10,195 bases of DNA from Tannerella sp. (GTDB lineage Bacteria > Bacteroidota > Bacteroidia > Bacteroidales > Tannerellaceae): positions 1 to 10,195 of the forward strand of contig JAIRKN010000138.1 in assembly GCA_031260095.1 (NCBI GenBank). Direction: 5' to 3'. The position numbers and the translations under genes are program-made. Under the pieces are notes generated by a model. That model was not told where the DNA came from and ran no database searches. It saw only the letters and a program-made list of their open reading frames with translations. Positions 1-7,289 of this stretch are shown piece after piece; position 1 is the stretch's first letter, and every line of letters begins with the position of its first letter.

Positions 1-194
1 ACAAAAACCCACAATTCGCCGGATCCTTCAAACAGGAGATATAATTTCATGGAATCTATCAGGTATATCATCCCCACGGTATAGACGAACAGAATAAGAT
101 AGTCAAGTATACGTGCAAAAATACGTTCGCCCACCCCTGCCGGCGTTTGATCTATCCGGACATACCGGCTTGTTATAATCTGCGCTTCCGCCAT
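1..194 (-). CDS. RDD-family integral membrane protein, N-terminal part
   Basis: Only the first 64 codons are present; the gene runs off the left edge. The translation begins MAEAQIITSRYVRIDQ and continues with TPAGVGERIFARILDYLILF at residues 17-36. The TPA-x-GERI-x-AR-x-LDY pattern, with Arg and Asp leading into a first hydrophobic segment (about residues 33-47), is characteristic of RDD-family membrane proteins, which are multi-span proteins of generally unclear function (some have been linked to ion transport or stress). The ATG at 194-192 is chosen because a Bacteroidota-type -7 box lies 20 bp upstream of it and the conserved N-terminal motif follows directly. It is divergent from lysS. 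The family call rests on motif recognition; substrate and role cannot be told from this fragment. Confidence 0.72.
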   Translation of the reverse strand, partial: MAEAQIITSRYVRIDQTPAGVGERIFARILDYLILFVYTVGMIYLIDSMKLYLLFEGSGELWVF

Positions 195-202
195 AGAACA
201 TT

Positions 203-246
203 TATATTTGCCTGCAAATATAACAAAAAATGAGTGGAATGTGAAA
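203..246 (-). promoter_or_regulatory. Candidate promoter of the RDD gene within a palindrome
   Basis: Read on the minus strand, TATATTTG (complement of 215-222) matches the Bacteroidota -7 consensus TAnnTTTG. It is preceded, 20 nt upstream, by TTTC (complement of 243-246), one mismatch from the -33 TTTG box. The -7 box is one arm of a perfect 9-bp inverted repeat, TATATTTGC-CT-GCAAATATA, at 203-222. The other arm therefore carries the same -7 sequence on the plus strand. This would give the RDD transcript a short leader of roughly 15-20 nt. Confidence 0.5.
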
Positions 247-263
247 TTTTTTTTTGCCGGATT

Positions 264-400
264 GAAAAAATGACCGGGCGGGGTCGCTGGGGACAGAGGC
301 AGGGAATGCCGCCGTAAGGGTAGAAACCCGCCCCGTCATGATCCCTACGTTGCTACGCTCCTCGCAAAGGACGGACACACATCCAATATTCCAATTGGAT
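264..400. repeat. GC-rich inverted repeat, candidate dispersed intergenic repeat element
   Basis: This stretch inside the 349-bp RDD-lysS gap is much richer in G+C than its A/T-rich flanks. Its arms 271-284 (TGACCGGGCGGGGT) and 326-338 (ACCCGCCCCGTCA) are complementary apart from one mismatch and one bulge. The minus-strand reading of about 345-366 (GCGAGGAGCGTAGCAACGTA) resembles the GCGAGGAGCGNAGCGACG core found in intergenic palindromic repeats of many bacterial genomes. A small perfect stem, ATCCAAT/ATTGGAT (381-387 with 394-400), ends the element without a T-run, so it is not a terminator. No convincing coding sequence is seen here on either strand. Confidence 0.4.
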
Positions 401-488
401 GATCGAAAGAAAATCAGCATTCTTTTGTCATTGCGCCTGATTTGCATTATCTTCCTCTGTAAAAAAACAGTTTTTTCATTTCATGTGC

Positions 489-519
489 TTGGAAAACACA
501 AGTTTTTCATGTACTTTTG
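489..519 (+). promoter_or_regulatory. lysS promoter (Bacteroidota-type)
   Basis: TACTTTTG at 512-519 is a perfect match to the -7 consensus TAnnTTTG. TTG at 489-491 sits 20 bp upstream as a -33 element. Transcription would start near 522-526, about 20 nt before the lysS ATG at 544. This placement also rules out the in-frame TTG at 517 as the lysS start, since it lies inside the -7 box. Confidence 0.7.
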
Positions 520-543
520 CCCCGCTATAAGCGAGAGAAAACT

Positions 544-2277
544 ATGAATAGATTAGATTTAAGCGAACAGGAAATGATCCGGCGTAATAGCCTGGAGCAA
601 TTGCGGAATATGGGAATCGATCCCTATCCGGCTGCCGGATATCCGGTGGACGCATACGCCCTGGAGATTAAAGAACGTTATGAAGATGAAGGTGAAAAAC
701 GCTATGTGACCATAGCAGGCCGTATTATGAGCCGCCGTATTATGGGGAAGGCGTCTTTTGTGGAATTACAGGATTCTACCGGTCGTATCCAGGTGTATAT
801 TGCCCGTGATTATGTCTGCCCTTCGGAAAATAATCTGGATCTGTATAACGTGGTTTTTAAAAAACTGTTGGATATAGGCGATTTTATCGGTATTAAGGGA
901 TATGTTTTCCGTACGCAAATGGGAGAAATTTCCGTTCATGCGGAAGAGTTGACGGTATTGTCGAAGTCGCTTCGTCCGCTTCCGGTCGTAAAGGAAAAGG
1001 ACGGCGTCGTTTATGATGGTTTTTCCGATTCGGAACAGCGGTATCGTCAGCGGTATGTCGACCTGGTTGTAAATAATGAGGTAAAAGACGTGTTCATCAA
1101 ACGGACGAAGGTCTATACCTCGATGCGTGAATATTTCAATACGAAAGGTTATCTGGAAGTCGAAACTCCCGTTCTTCAATCTATACCGGGAGGCGCGGCT
1201 GCACGTCCGTTTATTACGCATCACAATGCGCTGGACATTCCTTTATATCTGCGTATTGCAAATGAATTATATTTGAAGCGTCTTATTGTAGGCGGTTTTG
1301 AAGGTATTTACGAGTTTTCCAGGAATTTCCGTAATGAAGGTATGGATCGCACACATAATCCGGAATTTACCGTAATGGAGATTTATGTGGCATACAAGGA
1401 TTATAACTGGATGATGGATTTCACGGAGAAGATGATTGAGAAAGTCTGTTTTGATGTAAATGGAACGGATGAAGTAGAAGTGGATGGTAAAGCGATCCGT
1501 TTTAAAGCACCGTTCAGACGTGTGACCCTGATCGACGCCATTAAGGAGCATACGGGCATTGATATAACGGGAATGGACGAAAGCGGGCTTCGGAATGTTT
1601 GTAAACAACTCGGTATAGAAGCGGATGAAACAATGGGGAAAGGAAAACTTATTGATGAGATATTCGGCGAGAAATGTGAAGCGAATTATATACAACCTAC
1701 ATTTATTATTGATTATCCGATAGAGATGTCGCCGCTATGTAAACGTCACCGCCATAATCCGGAACTGACGGAGCGTTTTGAGTTGATGGTCAATGGTACG
1801 GAACTTTGTAATGCTTATTCGGAATTGAATGACCCGGTGGATCAGTTGGCGCGTTTTCAAGAGCAGTTGAAGTTGAGTGAAAAAGGCGATGATGAGGCTA
1901 TGTTTATCGACATGGATTTTATTCGTGCGCTTGAATACGGTATGCCGCCCACAAGTGGTATGGGTATAGGTATGGACCGGCTTGTCATGCTTCTTACGGG
2001 ACAAACGTCGATTCAGGAAGTATTGTTCTTCCCACAGATGCGCCCGGAAAATACGGTGAAAAAAGATCCGGTAGAGAAGTATAAGCCTTCGGGCGTGCCG
2101 GAGGAATGGGTACCCGCCCTGCAGAAAGCCGGATATGTGACGGCCGATATGCTTGCGGGCGCTAATGCACAGCAGGTGCGCCGGTCGTTGTTTGAACTGA
2201 ATAAAAAGTATAATCTCGGATTAGAACTGCCTTCTTTGCAGGATGTGGAATCCTGGACGAAGGAGAGATCACTATGA
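544..2277 (+). CDS. lysS: Lysyl-tRNA synthetase, class II
   Basis: Charges tRNA-Lys with lysine in the cytoplasm at the expense of ATP. The 577-residue product has an N-terminal OB-fold anticodon-binding domain (about residues 55-140), then the class II catalytic core. Motif 2 is seen as [15 protein letters not shown] (262-276) and motif 3 as GIGMDRL (474-480). The lysine-pocket sequence [15 protein letters not shown] lies at 417-431. After the normal end of bacterial LysRS (about residue 500) there is an extra C-terminal segment of roughly 65-70 residues, helical in appearance, as is common in Bacteroidota LysRS. The ATG at 544 is chosen over an in-frame TTG at 517 because the promoter -7 box covers 512-519. 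The last codons overlap the gpsA start (ATGA, 2274-2277), so the two are translationally coupled. Confidence 0.96.
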   Translation: MNRLDLSEQEMIRRNSLEQLRNMGIDPYPAAGYPVDAYALEIKERYEDEGEKRYVTIAGRIMSRRIMGKASFVELQDSTGRIQVYIARDYVCPSENNLDLYNVVFKKLLDIGDFIGIKGYVFRTQMGEISVHAEELTVLSKSLRPLPVVKEKDGVVYDGFSDSEQRYRQRYVDLVVNNEVKDVFIKRTKVYTSMREYFNTKGYLEVETPVLQSIPGGAAARPFITHHNALDIPLYLRIANELYLKRLIVGGFEGIYEFSRNFRNEGMDRTHNPEFTVMEIYVAYKDYNWMMDFTEKMIEKVCFDVNGTDEVEVDGKAIRFKAPFRRVTLIDAIKEHTGIDITGMDESGLRNVCKQLGIEADETMGKGKLIDEIFGEKCEANYIQPTFIIDYPIEMSPLCKRHRHNPELTERFELMVNGTELCNAYSELNDPVDQLARFQEQLKLSEKGDDEAMFIDMDFIRALEYGMPPTSGMGIGMDRLVMLLTGQTSIQEVLFFPQMRPENTVKKDPVEKYKPSGVPEEWVPALQKAGYVTADMLAGANAQQVRRSLFELNKKYNLGLELPSLQDVESWTKERSL

Positions 2278-3290
2278 ACAATGCACATATAAAAGTCTTT
2301 CCCGGAAAGATTGCGATCATGGGAGGCGGGAGCTGGGCTACCGCTCTGGCAAAGATTATAATGTACTCGCAAAAAGAGATCAACTGGTATATGCGCCGTC
2401 CGGACCGGATCGAAGACTTTAAACGAATGAAACATAATCCGGCCTATCTGCCGAGTATTACTTTTGATACGTCCCGTATTCATTTCTTTAGTGACATCAA
2501 TCAGGCAATAGAAAGTTCGGATACGCTTATTTTTGTAACTCCTTCACCCTATATCAAAGATCATCTGAAAAAGGTGACCGCATCCCTGAAAGATAAATAT
2601 ATTATATCGGCTATCAAAGGAATTGTGCCGGATGAGAATATGCTTATCAATGATTATTTTACGACCTATTATGCGGTGGATCCGAATAATATTATTGTGA
2701 TCGCCGGGGCTTGTCATGCGGAAGAGATTGCGATGGAGCATCTGTCATACCTGACGCTCGTCTGCCGGGATATAAAAAAGGCCCGTAAACTTTCGGAAAA
2801 TGTGTTTAAGACCCCTTATCTGAATAGCTCGTGCAGTCGTGATATGACCGGTCTGGAATACGTTTCGGTGTTGAAGAATATTTATGCGATTGTGGCGGGT
2901 ATTTGTAGCGGTCTGAAATATGGGGATAATTTTCAGGCGGTATATATTCCGAATGCCTTTGATGAAATGATACGTTTCCTGAATGTGGTGCATCCGATGA
3001 AGCGGAATATTACAAGCGCCTCGTATCTCAGCGACCTGCTTGTCACGTCTTATTCGACATTCAGCCGGAATCGTATGTTTGGAAAAATGATCGGGGAAGG
3101 GAACAGCGTAAATGTTGCTAAGGTAGAACTCGGTATGGTTGCCGAGGGGTATTATGCTGCGAAATGTATCCATGAAATAAATGAGGATTTTAAAGTGGAT
3201 ATGCCGATACTGAACGCATTATATGCGATCTTGTATGAGCGGAAATCGCCTGTGATACAAATCGGGAAGATAACGGAGATCTTTAATTAA
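2274..3290 (+). CDS. gpsA: Glycerol-3-phosphate dehydrogenase [NAD(P)+]
   Basis: Reduces dihydroxyacetone phosphate to sn-glycerol 3-phosphate for phospholipid synthesis. The 338-residue protein opens with the Rossmann dinucleotide-binding motif [14 protein letters not shown] (15-28), a variant of the usual GxGSWGTA with Ala in place of the last Gly. Catalytic and substrate residues of the family are in place: Lys115 in AIKG, Lys201 in VLKNIYA, and the substrate-phosphate motif SRNRMFG (264-270). The segment [14 protein letters not shown] (219-232) replaces the NxRTALITRG stretch of E. coli GpsA, a departure I believe is usual for the Bacteroidota branch. It overlaps lysS by 4 bp and is presumably co-transcribed with it; pgi follows 76 bp later. 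Confidence 0.94.
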   Translation: MNNAHIKVFPGKIAIMGGGSWATALAKIIMYSQKEINWYMRRPDRIEDFKRMKHNPAYLPSITFDTSRIHFFSDINQAIESSDTLIFVTPSPYIKDHLKKVTASLKDKYIISAIKGIVPDENMLINDYFTTYYAVDPNNIIVIAGACHAEEIAMEHLSYLTLVCRDIKKARKLSENVFKTPYLNSSCSRDMTGLEYVSVLKNIYAIVAGICSGLKYGDNFQAVYIPNAFDEMIRFLNVVHPMKRNITSASYLSDLLVTSYSTFSRNRMFGKMIGEGNSVNVAKVELGMVAEGYYAAKCIHEINEDFKVDMPILNALYAILYERKSPVIQIGKITEIFN

Positions 3291-3293
3291 TCT

Positions 3294-3334
3294 CTTTGCC
3301 GGCATTCTGTTGTTTTCGGAATGAAAGGGCAAAG
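3294..3334 (+). other. Intergenic hairpin between gpsA and pgi (possible weak terminator or mRNA processing site)
   Basis: CTTTGCC (3294-3300) pairs with GGCAAAG (3328-3334), and an inner stem CATTC (3303-3307) pairs with GAATG (3319-3323) across an internal loop. There are 12 base pairs in two blocks. The sequence after it is GGTATTTTGATAATTATT, not a clean T-run, so termination would be partial at best. The same tract holds TATTTTG (3337-3343), one base short of the -7 consensus, so a weak separate pgi promoter is possible. Confidence 0.4.
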
Positions 3335-3366
3335 GGTATTTTGATAATTATTAATATAATAAGGAA

Positions 3367-4707
3367 ATGAAAAGTATTAGTTTAAACATCGACAAAGCGC
3401 TTGGTGTGATCACGAAAAAACAAGTAAACGCTCTTGAGCCGGAAGTGAAAAAGGCGATGAGCCTGTTGCATGAGAAGACCGGCAAAGGAAGTGATTTTCT
3501 TGGCTGGCTGCATCTTCCTTCTTCTATCCGTGAGGCTGAACTGGAAGATATTGAGACGGCGGCAGGAAAGCTTCGTAAGTGTGAGGTCGTTGTGGTGATC
3601 GGTATTGGTGGCAGTTATCTCGGAACAAAAGCAGTGGTGGAAGCATTGAACAATAGTTTCGACCTGTTGCAGAAAAAACGTAAAAATCCGCTCATTGTAT
3701 ATGCCGGACATAATATCGGTGAAGATTATCTTTCGGAGTTGTGCGAAATGCTTACCGGTGTTAAATTCGGTATTATCAATATATCCAAATCGGGTACTAC
3801 GACAGAACCGGCAATCGCATTCCGCATACTGAAAAAACTGCTGGAAAAAAATGTCGGAAATGAAGAATCCAAAGATTGTATCGTTGCAATAACGGATAAG
3901 ACCCGTGGCGCATTGCGTATGCTGGCCGATCAAGAAGGTTATAAGACATTCGTTATCCCGGATGATGTGGGGGGGCGTTTTTCCGTCTTTACTCCGGTAG
4001 GTTTGTTGCCGATTGCCGTTGCCGGCGTCAACATACGTGAACTGGTAAAAGGAGCGGCAGACATGGAAAAAGCTACGGACGAAAAAGTCCCGTTTGACAA
4101 AAATATAGCATCTATCTATGCTGCAATACGCAATCTGTTGTATAGGAACGGGAAAAAAGTGGAAATACTGGCCAACTTTCATCCGAAAATACATTATATC
4201 GGCGAATGGTGGAAACAGCTTTACGGGGAAAGCGAAGGAAAAGACGGAAAAGGTATTTTTCCTGCATCCGTTGATTTTACAACCGATCTTCATTCTATGG
4301 GACAATGGATTCAGGAAGGCGAACGTATGATCTTCGAAACGGTTATTTCCGTAGAAAAACCGGATCGTAAAATGACGATTCCAACAGATGAAGCCGACCT
4401 TGACGGATTAAATTATCTGGCGGGAAAACGTGTGGACGAAGTAAACAAAATGGCGGAACTCGGAACACAGTTGGCGCATGTGGACGGTGGCGTTCCGAAT
4501 ATTAAGATAACGATGCCGGAGTTGAATGCCTATTATATCGGACAGTTGTTCTACTTCTTTGAAAAATCATGCGGGATAAGCGGTTATGTTTTAGGCGTGA
4601 ATCCGTTCGACCAACCGGGAGTGGAAGCTTATAAAAAGAATATGTTTGCGCTCCTGAACAAGCCCGGCTATGAAAAAGAAAGCAAGGCTATCAGGGAGAA
4701 ATTGTAA
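3367..4707 (+). CDS. pgi: Glucose-6-phosphate isomerase
   Basis: Interconverts glucose 6-phosphate and fructose 6-phosphate in glycolysis and gluconeogenesis. At 446 residues it belongs to the short form of the PGI family (as in Bacillus and Bacteroidota), rather than the roughly 550-residue E. coli form. SIS-domain motifs are clear: [11 protein letters not shown] (79-89) and [10 protein letters not shown] (140-149), which bind the sugar phosphate. PGI signature 1 appears as [14 protein letters not shown] (199-212). The catalytic region has [12 protein letters not shown] (281-292, containing the active-site Glu), His309 in DLHSMGQ, and the C-terminal [14 protein letters not shown] (412-425) with the conserved lysine. 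The ATG at 3367 follows AAGGA closely. It lies downstream of lysS-gpsA in the same direction and may be partly read through from that transcript. Confidence 0.97.
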   Translation: MKSISLNIDKALGVITKKQVNALEPEVKKAMSLLHEKTGKGSDFLGWLHLPSSIREAELEDIETAAGKLRKCEVVVVIGIGGSYLGTKAVVEALNNSFDLLQKKRKNPLIVYAGHNIGEDYLSELCEMLTGVKFGIINISKSGTTTEPAIAFRILKKLLEKNVGNEESKDCIVAITDKTRGALRMLADQEGYKTFVIPDDVGGRFSVFTPVGLLPIAVAGVNIRELVKGAADMEKATDEKVPFDKNIASIYAAIRNLLYRNGKKVEILANFHPKIHYIGEWWKQLYGESEGKDGKGIFPASVDFTTDLHSMGQWIQEGERMIFETVISVEKPDRKMTIPTDEADLDGLNYLAGKRVDEVNKMAELGTQLAHVDGGVPNIKITMPELNAYYIGQLFYFFEKSCGISGYVLGVNPFDQPGVEAYKKNMFALLNKPGYEKESKAIREKL

Positions 4708-4721
4708 ATTTCTTCTCATTT

Positions 4722-4755
4722 TTTGATGTAAACCGAAAATAATTTATTAAGTTTG
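4722..4755 (+). promoter_or_regulatory. Promoter of the thiamin operon
   Basis: TTTG (4722-4725) and TAAGTTTG (4748-4755) match the Bacteroidota -33 (TTTG) and -7 (TAnnTTTG) elements exactly, with a 22-bp spacer that is at the long end of the usual range. Transcription would begin near 4757-4760, which coincides with the 5' strand of the riboswitch P1 stem, so there would be essentially no leader before the aptamer. Confidence 0.65.
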
Positions 4756-4756
4756 C

Positions 4757-4848
4757 ATCCTCGTTAGGGGTGTTCTTCCTTATTAGGAAGGGCTGAGATT
4801 AGACCCTTGAACCTGATATGTTGTAATTGACGTCGTAGGGAAACGGAT
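4757..4848 (+). ncRNA. TPP riboswitch aptamer (THI element)
   Basis: Binds thiamin diphosphate in the nascent mRNA. The conserved THI-box elements occur in order: TTAGGGGTG (4764-4772), a P3 hairpin CTTCCT/AGGAAG (4775-4780 with 4785-4790), CTGAGA (4793-4798, pyrimidine-sensing), ACCCTTGAACCTGAT (4803-4817) and CGTAGGGAAACGG (4834-4846, helix carrying the pyrophosphate-sensing side). P1 is closed by ATCC (4757-4760) with GGAT (4845-4848). It is followed by a strong terminator (4884-4920) and then tenA. High TPP should stabilise P1 and lower expression of the downstream thi operon. Confidence 0.95.
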
Positions 4849-4883
4849 ATTTTGAAACAAATAGTTAAAGAATGAATTGTTGG

Positions 4884-4920
4884 AAGCCGTTTCGTATTTA
4901 CACGAAGCGGCTTTTTTTTT
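4884..4920 (+). terminator. Riboswitch-controlled intrinsic terminator
   Basis: A 12-bp stem (4884-4895 with 4902-4913, one G-U pair) closes a 6-nt loop (4896-4901) and runs into nine consecutive T residues (4912-4920). It sits between the TPP aptamer and tenA, 34 bp before the tenA ATG, so it must be an attenuator for the operon rather than the end of pgi. The 5' arm contains CCGTTTC (4887-4893), the exact reverse complement of GAAACGG (4840-4846) on the 3' side of the aptamer. This gives a mutually exclusive 7-bp antiterminator. Confidence 0.92.
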
Positions 4921-4953
4921 GATACGGGCACATATTAATTAATTTTTAAGGAT

Positions 4954-5610
4954 ATGAAATGGAGTGAGAAAGCATGGGATTCTATAAAACCCATTTATGA
5001 AAAGACATTGGCGTCGCCTTTTATACAGGAACTGATGGAGGGTACGCTCGATAACGAAAGATTTATATTTTATATCCGGCAGGATGCGTTGTACTTGTCG
5101 GATTACGGAAAGGTATTGATCGCTATCGCAACAAAACTGACGAAGCCGGAACATATAGAAGCCTTTATAGCTTTTGCCGGTGAATGTATAGCGGCAGAGA
5201 AGGAGTTGCATAAAACATTTTTGGCCGGAGCGGCGGCAGAGGCAAGGAAAGAACAGTCTGAGTCGCCTTCATGCCTGCTATATACGTCATACCTGCTCCG
5301 ACAGTTAAATGCGCCGGTTGAAGTAATGGCGGCTGCGGTATTGCCTTGTTTTCGGATATATAAAGAAGTAGGGGAATATATTCTGGCAAACCAGCCGGAA
5401 GGTCATAATCCTTATCAGGCATGGATCAATGCGTACGGAGGAGAATATTATGAAGCGTCCGTGAAGAAAGCGATTGCTATCTGCGACGAACTGGCCGAAT
5501 CGTGTACGGAGCAGCAACAAAATGCAATGACAGAAGCATTCATTACCTGTTCAAAACTGGAATGGATGTTTTGGGACAGTGCATATCATCTGGAACAATG
5601 GAAGGTGTGA
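4954..5610 (+). CDS. tenA: Thiaminase II / aminopyrimidine aminohydrolase TenA
   Basis: TenA hydrolyses aminopyrimidine breakdown products of thiamin (and thiamin itself) to give HMP for reuse. The 218-residue length and motifs fit the family: FYIRQDALYLSDYGK (39-53) with the substrate-contacting Asp44, SPSCLLYTSYLL (104-115), the catalytic Cys132 in VLPCFRIYKEVG (129-140) with Tyr136, and Glu203 in LEWMFWDSAYHLEQW (202-216). All catalytic residues I know for Bacillus TenA have counterparts, so the enzyme is probably active. It is the first gene after the riboswitch terminator and is followed by thiD after 22 bp. The ATG at 4954 begins MKWSEKAWD, typical of the family. Putting a salvage gene first, with no thiC in view, suggests that this operon is geared towards HMP recovery. 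Confidence 0.93.
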   Translation: MKWSEKAWDSIKPIYEKTLASPFIQELMEGTLDNERFIFYIRQDALYLSDYGKVLIAIATKLTKPEHIEAFIAFAGECIAAEKELHKTFLAGAAAEARKEQSESPSCLLYTSYLLRQLNAPVEVMAAAVLPCFRIYKEVGEYILANQPEGHNPYQAWINAYGGEYYEASVKKAIAICDELAESCTEQQQNAMTEAFITCSKLEWMFWDSAYHLEQWKV

Positions 5611-5632
5611 CCATTTAACGATTCGATACGAG

Positions 5633-6442
5633 ATGAAGCATTATAAGAGAGCATTCACCATAGCAGGCAGTGATCCGAGCGGAGGGGCGGGGATCCAGGC
5701 TGATCTGAAAACATTTTCCGCATGTGGATGCTTTGGTATGTCGGCAATCGTTGCGGTTGTCGACGAAAATACCGTTGGCGTGACAGGCGTACATCCTGTG
5801 CCGGTAGATTTTGTCACCGGACAGATCAGGTCGGTGTTAGACGATATCGGAGCCGATGCCGTGAAGATCGGAATGCTCCACTCTTCCGAACTGATAAGGG
5901 CTGTCAAAAAAACGTTATCCGCCTACGATATTAAAAATATAGTATTAGATCCGGTAATGGTGGCGACCTCCGGCGATAAACTGTTGCAGGACGAAGCGAT
6001 TGAAACATTGAAAAACGAACTGCTGCCTTTTGCCCGTGTGATTACGCCCAATCTTCCGGAAGCAGAAGTTTTGCTGGGTCGCAGGATCAACGGACAGCAT
6101 GATTTTCCTTTGGTTATACGTGAGTTATCCACAAACCGCGCGGTTTCGGTCGTATTAAAAGCCGGACACCTGAAAGAAGAAAAGTTGACGGATGTGTTTT
6201 ATAATGCCGAAACAGATGAAATCATAGAACTGACTTCCGAGCGGATAAATACAAGGAATACACATGGTACGGGGTGTACGTTTTCTTCGGCTATCGCCGC
6301 TTTTCTGGCCCATGATGTGCCGCTTAACGATGCGGTATGCCGTGCGAAAGAGTTTATGAAGTCGGCTATTGCCGCCGGAGCAGGCTATGAGATCGGAAAA
6401 GGACATGGCCCCGTCCACCATTTTTTTAAATTCTGGGAATAG
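5633..6442 (+). CDS. thiD: Hydroxymethylpyrimidine / phosphomethylpyrimidine kinase
   Basis: Phosphorylates HMP to HMP-P and then to HMP-PP, the pyrimidine substrate of ThiE. The 269-residue ribokinase-fold protein starts MKHYKRAFTIAGSDPSGGAG; the AGSDPSGGAGIQADLKTF block (11-28) is the HMP-binding signature. VLDPVMVATSG (104-114), ITPNLPEAEVLLG (137-149) and THGTGCTFSSAIAAF (210-224) with the anion-hole GTGC (Cys215) complete the kinase core. I place the start at the ATG at 5633 rather than at the in-frame 5579, because the latter would overlap tenA and adds 18 residues unlike the family. Where enterobacterial ThiD has AQNT around Gln44, this protein has VDENT (43-47), giving Glu in the equivalent place. 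Confidence 0.94.
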   Translation: MKHYKRAFTIAGSDPSGGAGIQADLKTFSACGCFGMSAIVAVVDENTVGVTGVHPVPVDFVTGQIRSVLDDIGADAVKIGMLHSSELIRAVKKTLSAYDIKNIVLDPVMVATSGDKLLQDEAIETLKNELLPFARVITPNLPEAEVLLGRRINGQHDFPLVIRELSTNRAVSVVLKAGHLKEEKLTDVFYNAETDEIIELTSERINTRNTHGTGCTFSSAIAAFLAHDVPLNDAVCRAKEFMKSAIAAGAGYEIGKGHGPVHHFFKFWE

Positions 6443-6465
6443 GGCTTACTAAAAAGACATAGCGT

Positions 6466-6666
6466 ATGGTTGTGAAATTGAATGATAAATCGTATGATGT
6501 AGCGAAGGGTACGACGTTGGATAAGTTTATCGGGACGCTGGATGTACCGCTTCAGGGAATTGCGATTGCAATAGATTATGAGGTGATCCCTCGAAGTCAA
6601 TGGGATGAAATCCTCTTGAAAGATAATATGGAATTGATGTTGATTCATGCAGTATCAGGCGGATGA
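6466..6666 (+). CDS. thiS: Sulfur carrier protein ThiS
   Basis: A 66-residue ubiquitin-fold protein that ends in SGG. The C-terminal diglycine is adenylylated and converted to a thiocarboxylate, which delivers sulfur to ThiG for thiazole formation. The N-terminus MVVKLNDKSYDV, the central IAIAIDYEVIPRSQWDE (32-48) and the tail LIHAVSGG (59-66) are typical. It follows thiD after 23 bp and overlaps the next gene by 4 bp (ATGA, 6663-6666). The activating enzyme ThiF that normally partners it is not encoded in this window. Confidence 0.95.
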   Translation: MVVKLNDKSYDVAKGTTLDKFIGTLDVPLQGIAIAIDYEVIPRSQWDEILLKDNMELMLIHAVSGG

Positions 6667-7289
6667 TAGAGCTTATTGTAATTACAGCGGAACATTTTTT
6701 TGACGGAGAGCCGGAAATGGTTCATCTGCTTTTTGAAAATGGACTCGAACGGTTGCATCTCCGTAAGCCGTATGCCTCCTTTGACGAAACGAAGCATTTT
6801 ATGGAGCAGATCAATCGTTCCTTTCATCCGAAGATAGTGCTTCATGATCATTATGAGTTGGCAGATTTATTCCGGGTGAAAGGGATACACCTGAACAACC
6901 GGAATTATTCCGGCCGGTCGCATTCTTGCCGCACTCAAGGCCCGGCGGCGGTGAGTCGTTCCTGCCATTCTTTTGAAGAACTGACCACCGCTTCGGAGGC
7001 GGAGGAATTGGAGTATGTGTTCTTAAGTCCTGTTTTTGACAGTATCTCTAAGAGCGGCTATAAGCAGGGCTTTACACCGGACGAGTTGCGTGATGCACGA
7101 AACAGAGGGATCATAAACGAGCGTGTATTCGCATTGGGCGGGATTACGGCGGAAAGGATACCGGCCGTTCGCGCCTTCGGTTTTGGAGGGGTCGCCGTAT
7201 TGGGCGCACTGTGGGCCGGGGTGACGGCAGATAGAGGCAGACTGCCGGAGCGTTTCAATGAGTTGAGAATAAAATGTATGGGGATATGA
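6663..7289 (+). CDS. tenI: TenI-like protein of the ThiE superfamily (probable thiazole tautomerase)
   Basis: A 208-residue TIM-barrel paralogue of thiamin phosphate synthase encoded directly before the canonical thiE. It keeps HLRK (32-35), the C-terminal phosphate-binding ALGGI (157-161) and Lys130 in SPVFDSISKSGY (122-133), but has lost canonical ThiE residues: HLGQxD is HLNNRN (76-81) and the TxTK motif is SISK. RSCHSFEEL (99-107) matches the RSVHSLEEA region of Bacillus TenI, so His102 may correspond to the catalytic histidine (His122) described for the thiazole tautomerase. That enzyme converts the ThiG product to the aromatic thiazole carboxylate phosphate. It overlaps both neighbours by 4 bp. 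It could instead be a divergent or inactive ThiE; I favour TenI because a complete ThiE follows. Confidence 0.72.
   Translation: MIELIVITAEHFFDGEPEMVHLLFENGLERLHLRKPYASFDETKHFMEQINRSFHPKIVLHDHYELADLFRVKGIHLNNRNYSGRSHSCRTQGPAAVSRSCHSFEELTTASEAEELEYVFLSPVFDSISKSGYKQGFTPDELRDARNRGIINERVFALGGITAERIPAVRAFGFGGVAVLGALWAGVTADRGRLPERFNELRIKCMGI

Noticed and set aside
381..400. ATCCAAT/ATTGGAT hairpin as a terminator
   Set aside because: The stem is short and A/T-rich and is followed by GATCGAAAG, not by a T-run.
517..543. TTG start that would lengthen LysS by nine residues
   Set aside because: The TTG is part of the -7 box TACTTTTG (512-519), so it would lie upstream of the transcript start. The ATG at 544 gives the normal N-terminus.
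338..547. Small plus-strand open frame before lysS
   Set aside because: It spans the repeat-like region and the lysS promoter, has no ribosome-binding site and resembles no known protein.
3382..4305. Long (307-codon) open frame on the minus strand inside pgi
   Set aside because: It is antisense to a fully conserved pgi, and its translation is rich in Cys, Phe, His and Arg with no recognisable domain. It is a shadow of the coding strand.
5579..5632. Upstream in-frame start for thiD at 5579
   Set aside because: It would overlap the tenA coding end by 32 bp and add 18 residues with no family similarity; the ATG at 5633 begins just before the conserved FTIAGSDPSGG.
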